Positions 47,201 to 60,200 are shown, numbered from the stretch's first letter. The stretch: 64,000 nt of DNA from Chrysoperla carnea (GCF_905475395.1 NC_058337.1:28730983-28794982); one strand, 5' to 3'. Made by a program: numbers and translations. The notes: a model not told the origin generated them from the letters alone.

Positions 47201-50200
47201 ACTACAAACACTTAAAAAACAACTCTTGAGCAGCGCAGCTCCATCGCTATGGTCACATTTCTCCTTCAATATATATTTCTTATAAAAAGATGTTTTTTTT
47301 TTTAATTCATGCCTTTTCCAGTTCTTTGCCAGTTTTGAATTTATTCCTCTAGCTTAATTTAGAGAGGCTGGAAAAGCCTCCTATAAATCCCGAAAAATAT
47401 AATATTTCGATATAACGAGGGGGAAAGGGTTAGGAATTTGCACCCTTTTAAAAGACACATCCTGACTCAACCTACATACCGATTTTCTACCCTTTAGCTC
47501 AATTTACATAGGCTATAATGAAGTTTAAAGCCATAAAAACGTCGAAAAATCGATTTCTTCCCTTGCCATCCCCCTTCCCCAAATTACTGAAATTTAATGA
47601 CATCAATCTGCCTAGTAAATAACTCTATATGCCGAACTTCAGCTCATTCGGGCTAAAGCGAGCCCTTTACATATAGTACACGATCCGAATTAAGGGCAAT
47701 CTTCACCCATCTACTTACCGAATGAAAGTTATTTTTTATGAAATGTAAAATATTTACAAATATCCCTGTAGTGGGTTGCCTAAAAAAATATGGTCAAGAC
47801 AACTTTTAATAAAAATATCAAAACTTTTGAAGCTTGTAAACTTTATTTTTGACTGATATTTTGTGGACTATGATATAGCACCGCATTTGTAATCAATTTA
47901 TCTTTATTTAGATATGCGAGACAATGAATTTACAGATGAACGTAATTACTATTCACAACTTGTATAAATGCGATAATGAACGAAAAGAGGCAGACAACAT
48001 AGCTGCAGCATATTCTTTAAGGCTTTTACTTTCGAGTAGATCATAATTCGTTAGATATATAAGTCAGTGAAAAATTTCAAAAAATTTTACTCTTGATATT
48101 TTTACTAGAAGTAGCCTTGACCACATTTTTTTAGGAAACCCATTGCAGGGATATTTGTTAACATTCTATATTTCATAAAAAATAACTTTCATTCGGTAAA
48201 CAGATGGGTGAAGATCGATCCTAATTGATATCTTAGACTATAACCACATTCTTCCTCGTGACCTTCAATACAATGTATAAATCTACATTTTCAGGGAAAA
48301 TATGACTAAAAAGATTTATTTTGAATATTATGGTAAATACAAAGTCTAAAGTATCATTTAACTTGATAACAGAAAACAATGATATTTTTTATACGAGTTA
48401 ATCTTTACGGGCGAGAAATTCTTTAAGATGATAAATTATTTCAAAAATTTTATAATAAAGCTAAAATATTGCCGTTTATCCCTAATAATTCCAGCTATGA
48501 CCGATATCAATCAACAACCCTCAATAAAAATACCTCTCAATATGGCACATAATTAATCATATTATTATTTATATAATTATTTTTAATTTTAGGATTATAG
48601 TTCGATATCTGAAATTTAATATTTCGTATTTTTTTTGGCATCGACAAACTCGAACAATTACCAATCAATTTAGAAAGATTGCAAGCAAATATCCGAATAA
48701 ACCTGCATTTATTATTGATGATCGACAAATGACATTTAATGAGGTAAGTTTGGCAAATGCTTAAATCATGAAAACGATGGGGTAATGTAAAAAAATCAAG
48801 GATAAAAAAATGCTGAGAATGGTCCAAAATATAAAATTCAATAGTTTTTTAAATTATAAATAGAGAGAATGTGGTATCTGATAGTAGGGTATTTCGGTCC
48901 CACCGTATGGGCTTAATCCGAAAAAGCACAAGAGTACGCATGAATGTAACTTTGTTGAGTACACTCGGGCAAAAATTTTCCACTGGCTCTCATAAAAATC
49001 TACTGACGAGTAGTTAATTCCTAGGTCAAATGCTTCATTTCCTACAGTAAAAATGTTTTATGTTACTTATGTCACGTTGAATAAAACCACCGGCCGCTTC
49101 TTAGATAGATGGATGATATATTTTCATAGATTTATCCAAAATTAGCAGGTGGAAATTAAAAAAAAAAAAAAAAAAAAACTATTTAAATTAAAGTTAAAAC
49201 CTTAATAAATTATGAGAAAAAAACACGATGTGCCCGACTAATTAAGGAAGTAAGAGGACACTACTGGTGGATTATGTTATAACTGAAAATTAAGAATTTT
49301 GTTTAATTATTTAGCTTTCGACATTTCGAAGACCAAGGCAGATATCGAAAAATTGTATTCTTATTTTTCGTGTACATTCATGAAGTTATAACAAAATTCA
49401 TCATCAAAGTTGAAAATAAGGTACAAATAATTTTAACCCCAAGTATAAACTTACTTTGGCACTCGTACTGCCTTAACATTGATGGCGAAAATTTGCATAT
49501 TGGAAAAGAATAAGTCTTGCGGTTTTACGAAGCAGAACATATTTCCCCCTTTGCCTACTTTGCTTAAAAGTTATATTGTTATTAAAAACATCTTAAAATG
49601 ATTCCGACATTATTTAAAAGGAATTGAAAGTTCGAATCTCGATATCTTCATGCAATACATTCGTCTAACAGGTTTAAATTGAATTTATTTTCTATTTTCT
49701 TATCTCTTTTTGCAGGTGGAGTTATTTTCAAATCAAGTAGCACGCTATTTTCAAGAACAAGGCTTTAAAAAGGGCGATAGTGTTGCATTGTTTATGGAAA
49801 ATAAGCCAGAATATGTGTGTTTTTGGTTAGGTTTATCAAAAATCGGTGTAATTACTGCATTAATTAATAGTAATTTACAAAAAGATACATTATTACATTC
49901 AATAACATGTGCAAGTTGTATTGCTGTAATTTACGGTACAGAATTAAAAGCTCAATTCCAAGAAATTCAATCTCAATTGAAAGATGATATTAAAAGTTAT
50001 GAATTTGATGACATCGTTACTGTTAAAACAACATTTACAAAAGATTTACTGGCAACATCAAGTGATTCGTTAGATTGTTTAAATATATGTGGACCATCCG
50101 ATAAATTGGTATTCATTTATACATCTGGGACAACTGGACTACCAAAGCCCGCGGTTATTAGAAATTCAAGGTTTGTTTTGACATTTTTCTCTTCAGTAAT

Positions 50201-53200
50201 TTATCTTTTTAGATATTTACTATCTATGTTCAATCGTAACAAAATAAAATTTCTAATTCGCCCAATCAATGTCTAGAAAATTTTTATGTATTATAAATAC
50301 ATATTTCGACTACAATGTAATCATCATCAGTATGAACTATCTAATAGTAATTGTTATTCTCCTACGAGATGTTACTCGTCACTAATTTGGTGACTGAACA
50401 CCTTTCAGGAGAACTATGACGATAAGATAATACTAAATATACCGGAGCAAGTCTTAAAAAAATTTCAAAACATCGAAAAAAGTCTCTTTTCCCATTTCGA
50501 CATAAGACGATTTTAACCCAAAAGATACACAAATCGAGTTCGTTTGATCATTGGATAGTTTCTCAGTCCAATATTCCACAAGGAAAGTAATTTTTGGATA
50601 TATTTCAGGCAATTTATTAACAAGTGAAATTTACATTTAAAAAATCCCCGACAATTTATTGGGGTACGGAACCCTATACAAGCACTTGAAACATATTTAA
50701 GAACATTCTCCATTAAATTAATTTTTCCCTTAGAACCTTCTTCAAACTGAAACATAGCTAAGAACACTGTCCATTAAATTACGTTTCAACATAGCGGTTA
50801 AACTTATATTACTCTTTTTTTGATTCGAAAGTTGAAAAATATTGGTTTAAAAGGGAAATCAATTGGATTTTCGTGATATAAAAATAAATGTTTATTGTTT
50901 TAGGTATTATTTTATGGCAGAAGCATTTCGTTCATTAGCTGCGTTAAGAACCAATGATATCATTTATGATCCATTGCCATTATATCATTCAGCTGGCGGT
51001 GTCTTAGGTGCTGGGCAAGCACTTTGTTATGGTATTACTGTTGTCACACGTAAAAAATTTTCAGCATCTAATTTTTGGAAAGATTGCATTAAATATAATT
51101 GCACGGTAAGATTTAAACTTTATTTATTTATTTTTTTTTTTTTTTTTGCTTAAGCATTTATTTTTAATTGATGTTTTTGAGTAACAATCAATCTTCTTAT
51201 ATTTATTTATTTATTTGACTGAACTGTAATTAAAAATTTTATTTACTTTTAACATAAAATCTTTTTTATTTAAAGGGTTTTCCATTTAAAATGATAGAAT
51301 TTTAAACTTAAATTAAACAACTTATGAGGGTCCTCTTTTTTCTCTATGTATCAGGGCCCTTGTCCACCTAGCTACGCCACTGGTATGAATCAATCATATA
51401 AGAAAATGAGCATCATTAGGGAATTTTAAAAATTCTTATGAACAACCTGAACACACTATGAAACCGAGAACGGCATATTCTTGCTCACGCTTTAATTTTA
51501 ATCCAGAAAATATGCATTTTAGGTAAGCCAATACATTGGTGAAATATGTCGTTATTTGTTGACACAACCCGAACGCCCCGAAGATAAACAACATAAAATT
51601 CGTCTAATGTATGGAAATGGTCTACGTCCACAAATATGGGAAGCATTTATAAAACGATTCAATGTAAAAATTATTGAATTTTATGGTGCCACTGAAGGAA
51701 ATTCAAATATCATGAATATTGATTCAAAAATTGGTGCTGTAGGATTTGTACCTACCATACTTAAAATACCATATTTAAAATCATTATATCCAGTGAATTT
51801 GTTAAAATGTGATGAATATACTGGTGAAATAATACGTGATAAAAATGGTTTTTGTATACCATGTAAAGTGGGTGAACCAGGTGTGTTTGTTGGATTAATT
51901 AATCCAAAAAAACCATCATCCGCATTTGAAGGCTATGCCAACAAACAAGATAGTGAACGTAAAATAATTCGAGATGTACGAAGAAAGGGTGATATGTACT
52001 TTAATTCTGGTGATATTTTAGTTAGTGATAAATTTGGTTATTACTATTTTAAGGATCGAACTGGTGACACATTTAGGTGAGTTTGATTTGAATGAATATT
52101 GTTCTAACTCTTTTCTTTTTTTTAATAATAAAGTAAATATTGCAATCGAGTTGGAGTGTAAGTGGGTTTCCTGAAAATCTAAATATAAAGTTATCATTTA
52201 TAATAATGAGATGGTGATAAAAACCTTGAGATCTATTCATGCTCTCGGATAGCAATCGTTCGAAGCTTTCCGAAAAAGCATTTGTAGGTATGCAGGTTTA
52301 CTTTTGCTAATTACAGGCTACACTTGAATTAATCTATATAATTAGAATTTAATTAGAAGTTTCCCTATAATTGCTTCTCTTTGAAAGATTTCTATAGACA
52401 CCATACTAGCATCCATTATAACGAATTGGCTTTGGTTGATTCGCAAAAATAATGAACGTTTATCCTTTTACACCACAACTATTGCAGGGGCGTTCACAAG
52501 CCAGTCTACCTACATTAGTCGGTCAATCTTTAATAACGTCTCTGATTTATTATATCTCGCTTATTGTTCTTGAAAAACTTCAAATAATTCAGGAAGTAAT
52601 GGCTGGGGAAGATTGAGTCCATTTTTAGGTATCGTTTTTTAAGAGAGTCAACCGCTGGGACAATTGCTAAAACTCAACCTGAGTTGATTTTTTTATCATT
52701 GTAGATTTCTTTTTTTTTGTATTGATTTAGTCGATACTTGACGAAAATTCAACTTTCATCTTGTTATTACGTCGTAGTGATACACGGCTACACTTTTTTC
52801 AGTCAGATTCTAATACATTTGAGATTTCATTTATATTATTTTGTTTTTTTAGGTGGCGTGGTGAAAATGTTGCGACATCTGAAGTTGAAGCTGTTATTAG
52901 TAATGTGGCTGGCTTAAGCGACTGTGTTGTTTATGGTGTAGAGGTAAGGAACAACTATTTCGAATATGTTAAGAAATTTAACCGAAGAATGACATTCTAC
53001 GCAGAATCTGAGTTGAGAAATCTAATGAAAAAGCTTGTAGCTCCAATATTCCTATTCATTCTAATTTGAGATGTTCATTCATCTCTCATAAACTATAAAC
53101 CAGAGTTGACTTTTAAATGATCCTGAATGCTTAATCTCACCATTACAAATATAATGGAATCGATAGAAACCTACCATTACTTACAGTTTCAAATTAATTG

Positions 53201-53664
53201 TTTTAATAGAGTTAGGCTATAAAAAAATATTACATATCCTATCAAAATCTAATCATATATGCATTGATGCTTTATTTTTTGTTCAACCGTATTGATTCCG
53301 ATGTAATAAACATAAAACCAGAAATTGTTTATTACAATGTAAATTTTTTTTTTAGATTCCAAATGTTGAAGGCAAAGCTGGTATGGCAGCAATTGTTGAT
53401 ACAAATAAATCAATTGACTTAAAAGTGTTGTACGAGGGTGTGAAAAAACATTTACCAGCGTACGCACGTCCATTATTTATACGAATTATGAATGAAGTAC
53501 CAATGACTGGTACATATAAATTAAAGAAACGAGATTTACAAATTGAAGGCTATGATATTACAAAAATAACAGATGATAATATTTATTTTTTATATAATAA
53601 CGAATATACATTGTTAACAAAAGACTTATACGATAGTATTTTAAATGGACAAGCTCGATTATAA
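44213..53664 (+). CDS. Fatp: Long-chain fatty acid transport protein / very-long-chain acyl-CoA synthetase (FATP, SLC27A family)
   Basis: A membrane acyl-CoA synthetase that takes up and activates fatty acids (fatty acid + ATP + CoA). Seven exons join in frame to 653 residues, the usual family length: 44213-44412, 48593-48743, 49716-50170, 50904-51105, 51523-52076, 52853-52943, 53356-53664. All introns have GT/AG borders. There is an N-terminal membrane segment at about 16-48. The AMP-binding P-loop [10 protein letters not shown] is at 252-261, YHSAG lies in exon 4, the second motif FYGATEGN is at 389-396, and the FATP signature [14 protein letters not shown] spans the exon 5/6 join near 514-527. 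The protein ends QARL. Introns hold several MITEs but all exons are intact. The start is the first ATG of a hydrophobic N-terminus typical of the family. The paralogue (FATP1/4-like or other) is not resolved. Confidence 0.95.
44951..45599. mobile_element. Family D foldback MITE, copy D3 (in FATP intron 1)
   Basis: Degenerate left end AAGCGGGCCATTTTAAT and right end ATTAAAATGGCTCAGCCTG followed by TA. Interior blocks shared with D1 are ATGTCATTATTGCATTTAATC, AAGTCGCATTTTCTC (inverted) and GGTAAGAGATAGA. It is inserted about 540 bp into the first FATP intron. Confidence 0.8.
46050..46218. mobile_element. 169 bp MITE with 39 bp terminal inverted repeats (FATP intron 1)
   Basis: ATTATGGACTAAGAGATAGAG then ACGTGTTCTGCTCGTGAT at the left is repeated inversely at the right, with one visible mismatch (GACTAAG against GATTAAG). 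The ~90 bp core is distinctly GC-richer than its surroundings, with a TTTCCCCCCACACACCG stretch. Only one copy is present here. Confidence 0.75.
47690..48222. repeat. Foldback element in FATP intron 1
   Basis: Left arm blocks CTTCACCCATCTACTTACCG, ATGAAAGTTATTTTTTATGA and TATCCCTGTAGTGGGTTGCC recur in inverse order and orientation on the right (GCAGGGATATTTG, TCATAAAAAATAACTTTCAT, CGGTAAACAGATGGGTGAAG). Arms are about 135 bp around a 265 bp centre. Confidence 0.75.
49110..49479 (+). repeat. Family G repeat, copy G2 (in FATP intron 2)
   Basis: Begins GATATATTTTCATAGATTTA, then AGCAGGTGGAAATTAAAA with a 20-base A run, GTGCCCGACTAATTAAGG and inner inverted blocks. It ends GGCACTCGTACTGCCTTAA. 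It is colinear with G3 (54354-54692) in reverse orientation, so the two are full-length siblings. Confidence 0.8.
50290..50336 (-). ncRNA. Hammerhead-ribozyme-like motif, copy 2 (in FATP intron 3)
   Basis: The minus strand has CTGATGA, an extra T, stem II GATTAC-ATT-GTAGTC (one G-T pair), GAAA, a 2 bp stem III with loop ATGT, cleavage triplet ATT, then TATAAT. The extra T and the loop ATT are the same as in copy 1 at 7271. Stem I (TTCATA against TATAAT) keeps only three contiguous pairs, so this copy is weaker. It lies antisense in a FATP intron. Confidence 0.45.
50622..50838 (+). repeat. Family J repeat, copy J3 (in FATP intron 3)
   Basis: ACAAGTGAAATTTACATTTAAAAAATCCCCGAC, two AAGAACAYTSTCCATTAAATTA segments and ATAGCGGTTAAACTTATA. 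The GACAGACAG run of J1 and J2 is deleted. It is inserted close to the acceptor of exon 4. Confidence 0.7.
51340..51381. repeat. hAT-like terminal sequence in FATP intron 4
   Basis: GGGCCCTTGTCCACCTAGCTACGCCACTGG reads, inverted, as CAGTGGCGTAGCTAGG, a common hAT-type terminus. No partner end is seen in the 417 bp intron, so this is a fragment. Confidence 0.4.
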
Positions 53665-53791
53665 TTTTCTTTTATATCATAAATAATTAAAAAACACACA
53701 AATCAATTTTGTTATTTAATTTTTGTTCTGTTTTGTTTTTTTTTTTCTTATCTTTTTTTTATGATACTGATGTTTTCATTGATTAATGTAC

Positions 53792-53797
53792 AATAAA
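53792..53797 (+). terminator. FATP polyadenylation signal (candidate)
   Basis: AATAAA 128 bases after the FATP stop, with a second one at 53854-53859. T-rich sequence lies around both. This puts the FATP 3' end about 350-400 bases from that of the convergent BBS2 gene. Confidence 0.5.
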
Positions 53798-54202
53798 TTG
53801 ATAAAAAAGAAACATAAATTTTAAGTTTTATATATAGAAACCTATTTTTTATTAATAAAATTGTGTTTTAAATATTTGACTTCTTCAATAATAATTCCTG
53901 CACCTTTCAAACGCTTTCACATATTTAAAATTCTTATGGGGAAAAGTGAAATAATCTACCAAATATCGTAAAATGTTTTTGCGAATGTTAAAATTCAGAA
54001 ATAATTTTTAAAGAATCTCAAGCGCAATAAACTATTTATGTTTTTTACGTCTGATTTAATAAAAATTATGAATTAATATATTAATCATTGAAGATTATTT
54101 CGAAAATTCGACATTTTCAAATGATTGTACCATGGTGACAAAAGAAATTCAACACCGAAAGCAGAATTTCGCTTCGTAAGTGTTCCATTTATATTTTTAA
54201 AC

Positions 54203-54208
54203 TTTATT
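54203..54208 (-). terminator. BBS2 polyadenylation signal overlapping the stop codon
   Basis: On the minus strand the stop is embedded in GCTTAAATAAAG, so AATAAA overlaps the last base of TAA. If used, the BBS2 3' UTR would be only about 15-30 bases. No other AATAAA follows directly on that strand before the FATP 3' end. Confidence 0.45.
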
Positions 54209-57200
54209 TAAGCATCTCCCAACCGCATTATTTTAATTAAAGCATCCACATTATTGTTTTTAATTGCTATTTTACAAGCGTTTACAACATTGCTTGCATA
54301 TTTTCCAACTGAAAAAAATTATAGACACAATGAAAATGACATTAAAATTTATTGTTAAGGCAGTACGAGCGCTAAGACAATTTTAGATTATTGGTTGAAA
54401 TTTATTCAACTTTGATGATGAATTTTGTTATAACTTCATGAATATAGACAGACGAAAATAAGAACAAAATTGTTCGATATCTGGTCAAGTTATAACATAG
54501 TTCACCATCAAAATTGAAAATATATATTTTTTTAATTTGTGTCACCACTACCGTGCTCATACATCGTTAATTAATCGGGCACAAAAGGTTTTTTTTTTTT
54601 TCAATAATTTAATAAGGTTTTAACTTTAATTTGAATAGTTTTTTTTTAATTTCCACCTACTATTTTTGGAAAAATCTATGAAAACACATCATTATTTTGG
54701 ATATATATAAAGACAATGGATATTATCTTTTATCTCATGTAGAATAATTCATAATAAATTTGTAATTTAAATTACCCCGTAATCGAGATGAACGTTGAAT
54801 AATTAAATTAATTTTTTTAATTGTATCCTGGCATTCGTTGTAATTTGATAATCGTATATTATAACCAGTGATTAATTCTTCGTTTATAATTTTTAATTGA
54901 TTATAATGCTTTGCAGTTTCCTTTCTAAAAATAAGACATAGTAGTTATGCAATTTAGAGAAGATAATTATTAAATCTTAAAATGTTCGTCTTACAAATCA
55001 TTTAAACGAGCATCTTCTGCACGCAATACCAATTCTCTGATTTGTCCCAATTTATCAGCAATATCAGTACCTAAATGTAATTTTACATTTTGTAGTTGGA
55101 TTAATTTATCAAATAGACTGCGTAATAATTCTTCATCTTTTGGAAATGATGCTTTCACCTTTTTATTAAAAAAAAAAAGGATAGTTACTTGAAGAGGAAT
55201 TTTAAAAGAGATTATAGTAAAATATAAAAAAAAATGGTAATTCATTACAAGAAATATGTACTTGAAAAATGTTTTTCATGGACACAATTTTTCGTAAAAA
55301 AATTACGTTGATTATCTTTTAAAAGATACTTCTTGTAATGAATTACCAATAAAGAAATTTACCTGCAATTCACTAAGATTTAAAAATACTGCTAGAGATT
55401 GTATCAAATCTGTTGCTAATAACATATCTTCAGTACTTATACGAAATTTACCAGAAATGTCTACTTGAATTCGTAGCAATGATTTCGTACGTAATGCAAT
55501 CATTGTTAATATAAAATCTGGCGCTTTTAAATAAAAAAAAATATTATTTTACTCTTTTTTTTTTCAACCTAGGACTGTATACCCTAGTTATAATAGCAGA
55601 ATTTTATCAAATAATACATAACGTTAAATTAATGGTAGTTTCAAATTCACTTCAGGATTCTTTGCAAAGGTATGCTTTTTCGGCTATGGGAATATAGTGT
55701 ATTGAAAAAAACCAATATTTTAACGTATTCTATCATTTAATAAAGCCCTGCTATTATAAATTAAACCACTCTGTATAAACTTTGAAATTTGTATACAGAA
55801 ATATTGTCTGCAAGACAACACAACTCCCAACTTAAACCGACTATTATGGAAAGGCTGGAAATTTATAATTTTCAAATCCTAAATAAAAAGTTAAAATCTA
55901 TTAATATTTATAGGGTTTCCATATTTTTAATATTTTTTTCAAAAATGCAAGCCCTTGTGGAAATATTTCAGCCAAAAGATTTAAAAGGTCTTACTAATAC
56001 AAAAAAAAGAGTTTTTCAGAATTAGTAAAACTTTCTAAGTCTTTCGTTTGAAATATTTCCACAAGGAAGTTTCTAACTTTGTTATGTTTTTGTCTAAATT
56101 GTATCTTACTTTTTTCTGGATCCAATCCCATATCTGGTTCCACATCAATTGGCAAAAGAAAATTTTGATTAATCCATATACAAATTCTGGGTAAACGTTC
56201 ATTTACCCGAAATTCAACATAACTATCAAATAATTTCGATTGTGTATTCAATTTTCTAGTATATTCCAGAACTTCATCATCCGTTAATAAAGCATACATA
56301 GAAAATTTGGGTAATTGTCTTGTCAATTCAAATACGTGATATTGTATGCTATCTGGATAACCGACAAAAGCCTTAAACAAAAAAATGTTGGAAAAAATTT
56401 TCTGAGGGTATTGAAATTTATTTGGTGATTAGATGTACAGTTTACAAACAAATCAAATATAGGTAATAAATAATTACTTTAATATGAATATCAACAGGCA
56501 CATCTTTTGGCGGATAAATTGGTATTCGAATCATACTTGCTAGTTGTGTATTTTTAGGGTGTACAACTAATGTCTCTCCTTCAAATATACCTTCAGCGAA
56601 AATCATTACAGCCCGAATAATTGTTGAATTATTTGTTGAAATTGATATATCCACATGTGGCTTGCTTGTTTTTAGTTCGGTGGAAATTCCTTAGAATTCA
56701 AATATACGTATAAAAAAAAAATGCTTTGTTTATAAAAGACGTAAAATAAATGTTTATACCAATTTGAAGACGTGTATTTGCTGGTATTACACCGACATTA
56801 TCCTGAATAATTCCTGTTCGATTTGATTGCCCTTCTAAATCATTGTTAAATTTTAAATTTCCTTCATAATGCCGTAACTCTAGCAATAATGTTTGTTTTC
56901 TCGTAAATAAATCACTGATAATCTCATTCTCGCTTAAATGGCTTGTACTAGTTACAATCATTGTTGGACTTGTTGCGTATCCACGTACTAAAAGATATAC
57001 CGTAAAAGTTATTTTAAAAAGGATTTGACTTAAAATCAATTAATTGGATTTTGATAAAAACGTTTTTTAATTCGTTCTCGTGCCCGATGTAGTCTAGAAT
57101 ATGTACGACTGAATTTCCTTGCCTCATGATTTGCCGTTAAGTTTTCGATTGTAATCTGAAAAGATGGCTTCCTATTCTAAGCTAATTTGTGAAAGTAAAA

Positions 57201-60200
57201 TTCTTATTTTTACATAAGAATGATAGTTATTTTTGTATATATTTTTACCTTCGCCTTCAATTGTTATACAAATTAAATCAGCTTTTCCAACACCACGATA
57301 ATCAGCTTCCACAATACCAGCAATTGATTTTCCAAAATGTTCTTTATATAATACCTCACCTGTTTGTATCGTACGTACATCAATTTTCCCATTTGACCAT
57401 CCAGTTATTAATTGTTCAGATCCATGACCCAATAAATCAAAGCTCCGTATTGCAATGGCATTATTTTTCGACTAAAACATTGTAAATTTTATATTTACCG
57501 AGCTATGCTAAAATAACAAAAATTTTACTTGAGGATACACGAACGCTAATTAATTTATACGCACAAAGATTTTTTAAATGAGCGTTTAAATAGCAAAACA
57601 TAATGCCGAACAGAGTTTTTAAAATTACATCGCTTTTTAGTTAACATATAGTGGATTGCTAAAAATACACTTTAAATAATTTTACGTCATTTTTAACGTT
57701 CGCGTGTATTTAGACTCAATAAATATTAAACCTTAACACGCCAAAGTCGAATATCTTGTTCATAAACACCAATTGTTCCGTTACCCACACCATAGGCAAA
57801 TCGATGATCAGGTAATATTGATAACGTGTTCACAGTTTCAGTTTCATGTAATTCTGATATTACGTTTGTATTTTTGAAAACACGTATGGTAAAATCTTCT
57901 GAACCTACAACCAACTAAAAATATTGAAAATTAAACCTCATTAAAATATGGTCGACGACTGTTTTGATACAAAAAGGACTGGAAAAGTGTGCGAAAGTTT
58001 CATATTCGTTTATAAAGAATTGCAAAATTTATAAATAAATAAAAATAAAACAGGATTCCTATTTTTGGGAATAGCTCAAAAACTGCATACTACAAGGAAA
58101 ACATTCAGGAATAAACTACAGCTCCGTGAGGATGAATAATGCTGACAGGTACTACTATAAGCAAATGAAGCTAAAAAATTCTACAGAGGTCAGAAGCGAT
58201 ACAAATCACAAAAAGCTGCTTTTTCGAGACTTTTCACAAAGTAAATGAGTCTAAAGTTTTGGAAATAAACATGTGGAATTCAATTGGCAATGCCCAGACT
58301 ACAGACATTGCAACACCCATTTTAATTACATCCTAGTTTTTCTAATTGTGGTTATCCATAATCTTGCTTGTCAAATTTTGTTTTTTGCGAAATTCTTCTG
58401 ATCAAAATGAGCTTGTTGTTTTTCAACCATTTTGCCGCACGACTGGCTCCTCTAAGGGGAGTCATCTCCCTGATGATTCGATAACAATAATTTTCGCTAG
58501 TGTCTTAAACATCCGTTCTGGATAGATCCCCTCTCCTTGACTCCTTTGTCTCGCCAACTAGCTGTATAAATGAAATTAAAATCCAAGTACCTCACTGAAA
58601 ATACTTACTTTATTTTCGCCGTCGTTATTAAAATCATAAATAATCATATCAGTGACATTATCACCAATTACAGTCCAAAATATTTCATTACCACTATGAT
58701 CAAAGCCATGTATTGAACAATTACCACCAACAAATATCAATTGATTTTTATTATTTGGTGTAGTACTTAGACCAAAATTTCCAACGGTAATTGCATTTAC
58801 GCCATTTACACATTCTTTATAAAATATGTCTCTATTATCATGCACATTATATACCAGAATGTGCGATGGCGAACCTACCAATAATTATTTGCTTGAATAT
58901 TAATGGAATTTATTTTTTAAAAACAAAGCTACTTTAAGGCTAACAGGATAACTGTAAGTTCAATCATAGCTTGTCGATCTCTCCACAGGAAGATAGAAGA
59001 CATTGGCGTACAGTTACACTAAGCCTCAACGTCTAAGCGGAACGTCATTGGAGAAGGATGCTGATCAGTTCAGTATTGAACTAAACAATACTTTAACAAC
59101 ACAACCAAAAATTACTTGTAAACATCATTATTTCACACAAATTTTGGCTGAGATTTATCGTCGATGGAGTATTTGGGACATCCCATTCAGCACTACCCCC
59201 GCGACGGCGTAGTGTGGAATATTTTCAAAATGTGACGGATACCGATGAAATAAAATACTCTAAAACCAAAGGTTCTTAAACTTAATTGCCCACCACCACA
59301 CTTTCTAAAGTTCAAAAAATAGCTTTCACACGCTGCGTTTTTCTTTATCTACTACATGCTACCCAAATGTCTTGTGAATATTGCTTCGTCCGTGGCGCAT
59401 ATCCACACGGACACATCCTGAAATTTTCAATGTTTTTGTCTGCTTTGTAAATCCAGACTGGCTATAATATGTATGGTAGGTATTTGTTTAAATAATGTAA
59501 TAACTAATGGATGAAATCAAATAAATTGATGGAATTGATTATATATTCACTATACATTATTCAAAGTCTCCAGCATCGATAAGAGAACGTTATCTCTTCT
59601 ACTACCCCTTCAAAGGCTCGGATACTCAAGTAGAATCGTTCCGTTCTAGAGCAAATAAAGGGGCGTTATCGCTCAATTTGAGAAAGATTACTCTAAATGG
59701 ACCAAAAAATCAGTTCTTCTAAAATGCAGCACCCTTCACAGGGCTGTCGGTTCTATGGGCTTTGGATCCATGGCTGCTTTCGGTATTATACAAAGATGCT
59801 GCTTATCCTCCCTCAATTTTGTTTCTTATGAAACCTGGTCATGACAAGTGCAATGAACTAATCGTAGAGGTTTTTAATGAAACTCAGTACACTCCCCCAG
59901 ACAACCTTGACGTAGCCGTTGATCCGTATTCAATAGCACATATTTAAATAATACATACTTATATAGATACAATTTCAGGCGAACTTAAAGATTAAAAAAA
60001 AAAATGCTTCACGGGTTATTTCAGAACGAGGAATAGTACGATAGTCAAGGTATCGTATTAAAACCAAATAAATGATACATGTGCTCTATACGTGTTTTGT
60101 ATTATTTTTTGAGAAAATAACGTAGGTAACTATTAAAAATGTATAAACTTTTACAGTTCTTTTAAAATTTGTTTGGAGAGAAAAAAAATCTATAAAAATA

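Noticed and set aside
49710-49715. Start of a separate gene at the TTG before FATP exon 3
   Set aside because: This is the polypyrimidine/AG acceptor of intron 2; exon 2 joins exon 3 in frame and completes the FATP N-terminal half.
55994-56109. Extension of BBS2 exon 8 to 55994
   Set aside because: A GTAAGA donor at 56109 and the in-frame join to exon 9 fit the family. The extra residues come from the small foldback repeat.
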